From Pseudomonadota bacterium (GTDB lineage: Bacteria > Chloroflexota > UBA6077 > JAJPHF01): a stretch of DNA of 64,000 nucleotides. The DNA is taken from positions 14,152 to 78,151 of the forward strand of contig JAJPHF010000079.1 in NCBI GenBank assembly GCA_021325365.1. Reading direction: 5' to 3'. Position numbers and translations under genes: made by a program. Below, piece by piece: positions 58,720 to 64,000 of this stretch. Under the pieces are notes generated by a model that saw only the letters and a list, made by a program, of their open reading frames with translations, did no database searches and had not been told where the DNA came from. Within the stretch, counting starts at the first letter, position 1; the number at the start of each line of letters is the position of its first letter.

Positions 58720-58965
58720 ATGCGTGTCGTCAAAGCGGAACGCTGGCACATGGTAACCACCGACGAAGGCCCTACGGCGGCGGGCGCCGACACGGCGTCG
58801 CGCCGCTGTTCTGTCTGTGGCTCGCGCCGCCTGGTCGCTCACGAGGACGACGTGGTCGACGCCGCGACGCTGCGCCGCTACCGCACGGTGCGCTGCGAGG
58901 GCTGTGGGTATGACCTGCTGGAGCCGCTGGCGGCGCCGGCGCCGGCCAAGCTAGCGGCCTGCTAA
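58720..58965 (+). CDS. small zinc-ribbon protein
   Basis: 81 residues with two CxxC pairs, RRCSVCGSRRLVAHED and TVRCEGCGYDLLEP, that should hold one zinc. The N-terminus is short and charged. AGGAGG lies before the ATG and a TATACT box at 58633-58638. Function unknown. Confidence 0.65.
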   Translation: MRVVKAERWHMVTTDEGPTAAGADTASRRCSVCGSRRLVAHEDDVVDAATLRRYRTVRCEGCGYDLLEPLAAPAPAKLAAC

Positions 58966-59019
58966 AGCGCTACCGCCGCACTTACATCGCCGGGCGCGCC
59001 TGGCAGCAGCAGGGATCTC

Positions 59020-59961
59020 GTGGCGATTGAGCCGTACGCCAGCGGCATGCTCGCCGTGGGCGACGGGCATCGGGTGTACTGGGAGTGCTGCGGCAATCCC
59101 AATGGCAAGCCCGCGCTCTACCTTCACGGGGGCCCCGGCTCGGGCTGCACGCCGGGCCAGCGGCAGTTCTTCGATCCGGCCGCCTACCGGGCGGTGCTGT
59201 TCGACCAGCGCGGCTGCGGGCGCAGCCGGCCGCTGGCCAGCGCCCCCGACGCCGACTTGCGCGCCAACACCACCGCGCACCTCATCGCCGACATCGAGGC
59301 GCTGCGCCGGCATCTGGACGTTGAGCGCTGGACGGTCCTGGGCCTGTCCTGGGGGACGACACTCGGCCTGGCCTACGCTCAGGCGCACCCGGAGCGGGTC
59401 CGCGCGCTGGTGCTAGCGCTGGTGACGACCACGTCCCGCCGCGAGGTGGAGTGGCTCACGGGTGACGTGGGCCGCCTCTTCCCGCGCGAGTGGGACCGCT
59501 TCGCTGCCGCCGTGCCGCACACGCTGCGTCACCTGCCGTTGGTCGACGCCTACGCCACCCTGCTGTTCGACGCGGACCCCGCCGTGCGCGAGCGCGCGGC
59601 GCGCGAGTGGTGCGCCTGGGAGGAGGCGCACGTCTCCCTCACGCCCGGGCATCGCCCGAACCCGCGCTACGCGGACCCGGCCTTTCGCCTCGGGTTCGCG
59701 CGGCTGGTCACGCACTACTGGCGGCACGCCGCCTTCCTCGACGACGACCAGCTCATGCGCGACGCCCCGACGCTTAACGGCATCCCCGGCGTGCTTATCC
59801 ACGGCCGTTACGACGTCAGCAGCCCGCTGGAGACCGCCTGGCGGCTGTCGCGGCGGTGGGCCACCAGCAGGCTGCACGTCCTGGACGACGCCGGCCACGG
59901 CGGGGGCGAGAGCTTCCGCGCCGCCGTCGTGGGCGCGCTGAACGCGTTCGCGGCGACGTAA
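59020..59961 (+). CDS. pip: prolyl aminopeptidase
   Basis: 313 residues, alpha/beta hydrolase of peptidase family S33. YLHGGPGSGCTPGQRQFFDP, VLFDQRGCGRSRPLAS and the nucleophile elbow VLGLSWGTTLGLAYAQAHPE (family consensus GGSWGS) are present. The aspartate is in HGRYDVSSPLETAW and the histidine in LDDAGHGGGES. Removes N-terminal proline from peptides. GTG start at 59020 with AGGGATC upstream. Confidence 0.9.
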   Translation: MAIEPYASGMLAVGDGHRVYWECCGNPNGKPALYLHGGPGSGCTPGQRQFFDPAAYRAVLFDQRGCGRSRPLASAPDADLRANTTAHLIADIEALRRHLDVERWTVLGLSWGTTLGLAYAQAHPERVRALVLALVTTTSRREVEWLTGDVGRLFPREWDRFAAAVPHTLRHLPLVDAYATLLFDADPAVRERAAREWCAWEEAHVSLTPGHRPNPRYADPAFRLGFARLVTHYWRHAAFLDDDQLMRDAPTLNGIPGVLIHGRYDVSSPLETAWRLSRRWATSRLHVLDDAGHGGGESFRAAVVGALNAFAAT

Positions 59962-59967
59962 CGTCGC

Positions 59968-60783
59968 TCAGCGCTCGCTGACGTCGAGGAGCACGCCGTC
60001 GGGGTCGGCGAGCTGGAAGCTGCCGAGCTGGCAGCCCATGAGCAGCTTGTGGCGGGCCTGGCCCTCGGCGCCCTTCTTCAGCGGCAGGGGCGCGAGATAG
60101 GGGTTGCGGTCGCAGAGCGCCTCGAGGTCGTTCTGGAAGTCGCGCAGGCTCTCGACCGTGAAGCCGAGATGGTCGAGCGCCGGCCGCTCGATGCCGCTGC
60201 CGGTGTAGTCGACGATCCGCCACGGCGCGACGACGAGCGTGACCACGCCGTCGGTCAGGTAAAAGTTTGGATCTGCCGCGGCCTTGGGGCGCTCCTGGAA
60301 ATCGAACACGTCGCGGTAGAAGCGCGCCACCCCCGCCGCGTCGACCACACGCAGCATGAAGTGGCTGATGTGGCGGGGGTGCTGGGCGCCGGCGCCCGCC
60401 ACCTGGACGTACACGTCCGTGCGGTTCGCCATGCCCTGCTGCGACAGATCGAACACATTGCCCGCCGGATCGTGCATGCTGATGCCGGCGAAGGGACGGT
60501 TGCTGGGCCGCGTGAGCAGCGTGATGCCGGGGTAGCCCTCGTTCACGCGCCGCCGGATCTCCTCGACGTCGTCGACTTCCAGGCCGAAGTGGTCGAAGCC
60601 GGCCTGGCGGCCCGGCGCGCGTGGATTGATGTTCATGCCCACGTAGCCGTCGGTGATCGAGACGGCCGACGAGACCCGCGAGTCCGAGGCGGGCTTCATG
60701 CCGAACAGGGCCTGGTAGAAGCGGCCTTCGAGCGCGAAGTCCCGGCCGCTCACGATCGCTACGTGCTTGATCCGCGCCGCCAT
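59968..60783 (-). CDS. glyoxalase/bleomycin-resistance (VOC) protein
   Basis: 271 residues with two VOC domains: IKHVAIVSGRDFALEGRFYQ, ALFGMKPASDS, FDHFGLEVDDVEEIRRRVNE and then ISHFMLRVVDAAGVARFYRD, LDHLGFTVESLRDFQNDLEA. Two paired betaalphabetabetabeta units are typical of extradiol-dioxygenase-like or glyoxalase-like enzymes. Metal ligands (H, E) look present. ATG 60783 behind GGGGTG. Substrate unknown. Confidence 0.83.
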   Translation of the reverse strand: MAARIKHVAIVSGRDFALEGRFYQALFGMKPASDSRVSSAVSITDGYVGMNINPRAPGRQAGFDHFGLEVDDVEEIRRRVNEGYPGITLLTRPSNRPFAGISMHDPAGNVFDLSQQGMANRTDVYVQVAGAGAQHPRHISHFMLRVVDAAGVARFYRDVFDFQERPKAAADPNFYLTDGVVTLVVAPWRIVDYTGSGIERPALDHLGFTVESLRDFQNDLEALCDRNPYLAPLPLKKGAEGQARHKLLMGCQLGSFQLADPDGVLLDVSER

Positions 60784-60913
60784 CGGTACACCCCTTTCGC
60801 ACGCCGCCGCGCTCACCAGCGCGCCGCCCGCCCCGGGCGCCGCGCCCAGCCTCTGCGCCGACTATAGCACCGCCCTGGTGGCTTGTCGACCAACAGCGGG
60901 GATAGAGGTTAGC

Positions 60914-61576
60914 TCACCCCGGCGGCAGGACGGCGTGGACGAAGTCGCGGACGACGGCGAGCGAGGCGGCGGTAACCTCGTGGCCCATCGGGAACTCGTG
61001 GTATTCGGGCCGCAGGCCGGCCGCTTCGAGTGCCTGGCGAGCGGCGCGGCCGCGATCGATGGGGAGGACCGGGTCGGCGACGCCGTGAACGATGAGGACG
61101 CGCTGGTCGCGGGCGCGAGCCAGGGCGGCCGGCAGGGCGGCGTCCTCGAAGAGATAGCCGCTCATCGCCACCAGGCCGGCGAAGCGCTCGGCGCTCCGCA
61201 GGCCGACGTCGAGTGTCAGCACGGCGCCTTGCGAGAAGCCGAGCAGCACCGTTCGCGCGGGGCCGAGGCCACTGCGCGCCCATAGCTCGCCGAGCAGCGC
61301 CTCGACGGCGGCGCGGCTGGCGGGTAGGTCGGCCGCCTGGTTGCCGACGTTGTACCAGGCGAAGCCGAACCAGCCGCCGAGGTCCACGGGCAGGCGGCCG
61401 TTGGGGAAGACGTAGCGGTAGTGGGTAGTGTCGATCTCGGGCGCGAGGGGGGCGAGGTCGTCGGCCGAGGCGCCGCGGCCGTGCAGCGTGACCACGAGCG
61501 GCAGGTCGCCCGGCGCGCCGGGCGGCGCGATCTCGATGTAGCTCAGGCCGCCGGCCTGCCCCATGCTCGCCTGCAT
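60914..61576 (-). CDS. phospholipase/carboxylesterase-type serine hydrolase
   Basis: 220 residues: LPLVVTLHGRGASADDLAPL, the nucleophile motif LLGFSQGAVLTLDVGLRSAE (G-F-S-Q-G), and VLIVHGVADPVLPIDRG with the aspartate, PMGHEVTAASLAVVRDFVHA with the histidine. Abhydrolase_2 family, acting on small carboxylic or thioesters. GAGGGG precedes ATG 61576; a longer upstream frame is not needed. Confidence 0.87.
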   Translation of the reverse strand: MQASMGQAGGLSYIEIAPPGAPGDLPLVVTLHGRGASADDLAPLAPEIDTTHYRYVFPNGRLPVDLGGWFGFAWYNVGNQAADLPASRAAVEALLGELWARSGLGPARTVLLGFSQGAVLTLDVGLRSAERFAGLVAMSGYLFEDAALPAALARARDQRVLIVHGVADPVLPIDRGRAARQALEAAGLRPEYHEFPMGHEVTAASLAVVRDFVHAVLPPG

Positions 61577-61692
61577 TGCCCCTCCACTACCCCTGGGTGT
61601 CGCGCGCGAGCCGGCCCCGGCGTCGGACGGGCCAGCCATGTGCCGACCCAGTGAGGCGGGGGCCGCGCGCCAGCCACGGACCGATCAGCGAT

Positions 61693-62040
61693 TCAGGCGC
61701 CGCGCGCCGCCTTGCAGGCGGGACACTCGCAGAGCGCGCGCAGCATGCGGTAGCTGTAGATGCCGGTCGCGTGGCCGTCGGCCCAGACCGGCGTCAGTCC
61801 GTAGCGCCCCACCTGCTGGAGATCGACCATCTGGGTCTGCTGCTCGCTGAGCACCTTGATCCGCGACAACATGCCGGGCACGTTGCCCTCGCCGGCGCAC
61901 TGCGCGCAGGGGCAGGCCCAGCGCAGCGTCTCGAAGCCGTAGACGGCCTCATGACCGTCGTTCCACCTAATGCGCATGAGCCGCTGATCGACGTGGACCT
62001 CGACGTCGAGTGGCTCCAGGGGGCGGTCGGCGTCCTGCAT
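61693..62040 (-). CDS. DUF971 protein
   Basis: 115 residues: MRIRWNDGHEAVYGFETLRW, ACPCAQCAGEG, YGLTPVWADGHATGIYSYRM and ECPACKAARG. The single DUF971 domain (gamma-butyrobetaine hydroxylase N-terminal-like), with extra CxxC cysteines that may bind zinc. GGAGGC before the ATG. In some genomes DUF971 proteins are linked to Fe-S cluster biology. Confidence 0.9.
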   Translation of the reverse strand: MQDADRPLEPLDVEVHVDQRLMRIRWNDGHEAVYGFETLRWACPCAQCAGEGNVPGMLSRIKVLSEQQTQMVDLQQVGRYGLTPVWADGHATGIYSYRMLRALCECPACKAARGA

Positions 62041-62130
62041 CGGGGCAGCCTCCTGCCTCTATCTTAGCTCGGATCGCCCCCCGGCAGGTGTCTGTTGGGC
62101 GTCGATGCTGCCGTCCGGCATCGGCCGGAG

Positions 62131-62210
62131 TAGGGCAGGGGCTTGTCCCTTGCCGCCCGGCGGGTGAGGCCCCCGGCCGAGCGGTAAGGGACGAGTCCCT
62201 GCCCTACGCC
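62131..62210. repeat. two family C palindromes in opposite orientation
   Basis: TAGGGCAGGGGCTTGTCCCT then TGCCGCCC, followed after 20 bases by GGTAAGGGACGAGTCCCTGC then CCTACG. They form a larger inverted pair between two co-directional genes. Confidence 0.75.
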
Positions 62211-62221
62211 TCCTCAGCTGC

Positions 62222-64000
62222 TTACCGGCTGGCGGCGGGCTGGTAGGTGATGATGGCCTCGTCGAGCATGAAGTAGGGTGGGGCGTTGAAGTTGTTGACC
62301 TGCGCCAGGTTGCTGATGGTCAGCGTGTTGCGGCCCGGGCGCAGCACGCCGGCCGGGAGGCGGATGGTCGCCTCGCCCCAGGGGGCGACCGGGCCGCTCC
62401 AGTTGTCCTTCGGCAGCGGGTTGCCGCCCTGGAAGACCACCGTATCGTTGACCTGGATGGCGATGGGCGTCTTGTCCCCGGTCTCCGAGTCGAGCCCTTT
62501 GAGCAGCAGCGTGCCCGCGCCCGGGGTGCCGTCCACGGTGAAGGTGGCGGTCATCTGCCCGTAGGGGCTGAGGGCGCCGTAGATCCAGCGGGCGGTGCGG
62601 CCACGGTAGTTGCGCGGCGCGCTGAAGCCGCCGGTAAACGCGTCGTCGTCGATCACCACTTGCCCCCCGGCGGCTCCCCCGGCGCCTCCGAGGGCCGGCG
62701 CCCCGCCCGCCGGCCGGCCCCCCGAATTGGCGGGCGGGGCGAGCGCGGCCGTCGGCGCGACTGTTGGCGCGGCGGTGGGGACCGTCGTCGGCGCGGGTGT
62801 CGGCGCCGCCGTCGGCGCTTCCGCGGGCGCCTCGGTCGGAGCGGCCGCAGCGGCCTCAGGCGCCGGCGCCGACTCGCTGGGCGCGGCCGCCTCGGGCGCC
62901 GGGCCGGGCGCCTCGTCGGGTGCGGTGTCGGGCGCCACGGCCAGGCCGTCGGCCGGCGGTATGGGCTGGGCGGCCTGGGGTTGCGCGTTGCGGCCGCCCG
63001 GGAGTACGCCGCTCACGACGAGCCCCGCGACGAGCAACGCCAGCAGCAGGGCCAGCACGGCAGGGATGACGTAGGCGTCGGACCGCGGGGTGGCGAGCGG
63101 CGAGCGCTCCCGGGGCGGGCGGGGCGCGACGGCGGGCGGCGCTCCCGCCCGCGCGTAGCCATTGCTTGCGGCAGGCGTGGCGCGCGCCGGAGTGGGCGAC
63201 GTGGCCAGCAGCCAGCCCAGCAGGCGTGGGCGGGCGCTCGGCGAGCGGTCATCCGCGTAGCCGGCGCGAACGCGCGGCAGCGGTGGGGTGCGTGGAGCGG
63301 GCGCGGCACTGCCCGACGTCGGTGCCGGGCCAGACGTGACGGCCGCGGCAGGTGCTGCCGGTTGGGTCTCGGCGGGCGCGGCGGGACAGTCGCTCGGCGT
63401 GGCGGGTGGCTGGCCGCTGGGTACCGCGGCGGGGCTTGCCGGCGGCGCGGCCGCTGCGCGGGGGCGGATCGGCAGCGGGGCGGGCGGCGGGTCAGCCGGT
63501 GTATCGGCGGGCTCGCGGCGCCGCTCCTCGGGCGCGTGCTCGGTCGGGCGAGGCTGTACAGGCGCGGCGGCCGGCACGTTGGTCGGCGTGCGGCTCCCGG
63601 GCCCGCCAGGCACCGCGTGGGGGGGCGCGGGCGGCGCGGGCTGGCCCACCGGCGATGGCGCGGCGAGCGCGCGCTCCGCGGCGCGCAGCGCGGCGGCGAA
63701 GGCGCGGCCGTCGGCGAAGCGAGCGGCCGGGTCTTTCGCCAGCGCGCGACTGACCACTGCCGCCAGGCTCGACGGCACGGCCGGGTTGAGGTCGCTCAGT
63801 CGGGGAGGATCGGCGTGCAGGTGCTGCATGGCGACCTGGACGAAGCTCTCGCCCTCGAACAGGTGGCGGCCGGCCAACATCTCGAAGAGCACCACGCCGA
63901 GGGCGTAGACGTCGGTGGCCGGGGTGATGGCGCCGCCGCTGGCCTGCTCGGGGGCCAGGTAGTGCGGCGTGCCCAGGAGCGCCGCCGTGGCGGTGAGCGC
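62222..64000 (-). CDS. Ser/Thr protein kinase with C-terminal extracytoplasmic domain, 5' end missing
   Basis: 593 residues visible, the N-terminus lies beyond the right edge. The kinase domain end is clear: GTPHYLAPEQASGGAITPAT, DVYALGVVLFEMLAGRHLFE and RALAKDPAARFADGRAFAAA. A long proline/alanine-rich juxtamembrane stretch follows, then one membrane helix (VIPAVLALLLALLVAGLVVS), a second low-complexity linker and a C-terminal jelly-roll-like domain (FSAPRNYRGRTARWIYGALS, TFTVDGTPGAGTLLLKGLDS, NTLTISNLAQVNNFNAPPYF). Hanks-type receptor kinase; the outer domain could bind carbohydrate or peptidoglycan. Confidence 0.88.
   Translation of the reverse strand, partial: ALTATAALLGTPHYLAPEQASGGAITPATDVYALGVVLFEMLAGRHLFEGESFVQVAMQHLHADPPRLSDLNPAVPSSLAAVVSRALAKDPAARFADGRAFAAALRAAERALAAPSPVGQPAPPAPPHAVPGGPGSRTPTNVPAAAPVQPRPTEHAPEERRREPADTPADPPPAPLPIRPRAAAAPPASPAAVPSGQPPATPSDCPAAPAETQPAAPAAAVTSGPAPTSGSAAPAPRTPPLPRVRAGYADDRSPSARPRLLGWLLATSPTPARATPAASNGYARAGAPPAVAPRPPRERSPLATPRSDAYVIPAVLALLLALLVAGLVVSGVLPGGRNAQPQAAQPIPPADGLAVAPDTAPDEAPGPAPEAAAPSESAPAPEAAAAAPTEAPAEAPTAAPTPAPTTVPTAAPTVAPTAALAPPANSGGRPAGGAPALGGAGGAAGGQVVIDDDAFTGGFSAPRNYRGRTARWIYGALSPYGQMTATFTVDGTPGAGTLLLKGLDSETGDKTPIAIQVNDTVVFQGGNPLPKDNWSGPVAPWGEATIRLPAGVLRPGRNTLTISNLAQVNNFNAPPYFMLDEAIITYQPAASR

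Overview
The window is GC-rich bacterial DNA that looks like a soil or sediment member of the Chloroflexota (Thermomicrobia-like or a neighbouring class). This placement is an inference from gene families, not from a marker gene. The clues are many alanine/proline-linked lipoproteins, NMT1/THI5-type solute-binding proteins, cupins and amidohydrolases, a Ser/Thr kinase with a C-terminal extracytoplasmic domain, and abundant short GC-rich palindromic repeats between genes. No rRNA, tRNA or CRISPR array was seen.

Layout. 1-13 kb: a Tat-exported amidohydrolase (cut by the left edge), a cupin, comEA, a DUF5678/aspartic-protease module whose protease is frameshifted, gentisate 1,2-dioxygenase, a sensor kinase, a zinc metallopeptidase, a type-II NADH dehydrogenase fused to CBS domains, a bicupin with a solute-binding lipoprotein, and a UPF0175/DUF3368 toxin-antitoxin pair. 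13.4-13.7 kb: three tandem copies of a two-stem structure with compensating stem changes and an invariant internal loop. I do not recognise it. 13.8-20.4 kb: a TROVE/Ro60-like gene cut in two by a roughly 5 kb serine-recombinase island. The island carries an excisionase-like regulator, a zinc-ribbon membrane protein, two overlapping paralogous small genes and a large protein ending in a HEPN-like R-N-x3-H motif. 20.9-25.3 kb: an XRE regulator and a degenerate ImmA-like protein, a HAD phosphatase, rtcB RNA ligase and an IclR regulator. Together with the broken Ro60 gene this looks like an RNA-repair neighbourhood.

25.7-29.7 kb: a complete 4-hydroxybenzoyl-CoA-reductase-type operon (hcrCAB order), including the cysteine-rich [4Fe-4S] loop in the FAD subunit. 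29.8-31.6 kb: a DUF433/DUF5615 pair, a second DUF5678/aspartic-protease module and a small membrane protein, the last two running into each other. 32.2-35.2 kb: an iron-uptake set (FTR1-like periplasmic domain, P19-like protein, FbpA-like binding protein). 35-46 kb: amidohydrolases, solute-binding lipoproteins, an antitoxin with a frameshifted PIN toxin, a coupled ada/2OG-oxygenase alkylation-repair operon, a molybdopterin oxidoreductase and a Uma2 nuclease. 46.5-48.1 kb: a Na+/H+ antiporter fused to a rhodanese domain with an in-frame UGA where relatives have cysteine. 48-64 kb: lipoprotein and secreted proteins, another amidohydrolase, cupin and solute-binding proteins, a nitroreductase, a methyltransferase, a second sensor kinase, prolyl aminopeptidase, a glyoxalase-fold protein, an esterase, DUF971 and a Ser/Thr kinase cut by the right edge.

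Functionally the window is an accessory catabolic region: aromatic and cyclic-amide type degradation enzymes interleaved with orphan binding proteins, with toxin-antitoxin modules and one integrated island. Four families of covarying palindromic repeats lie in the gaps. Many reading frames antisense to these genes are GC-skew artefacts and are left out.
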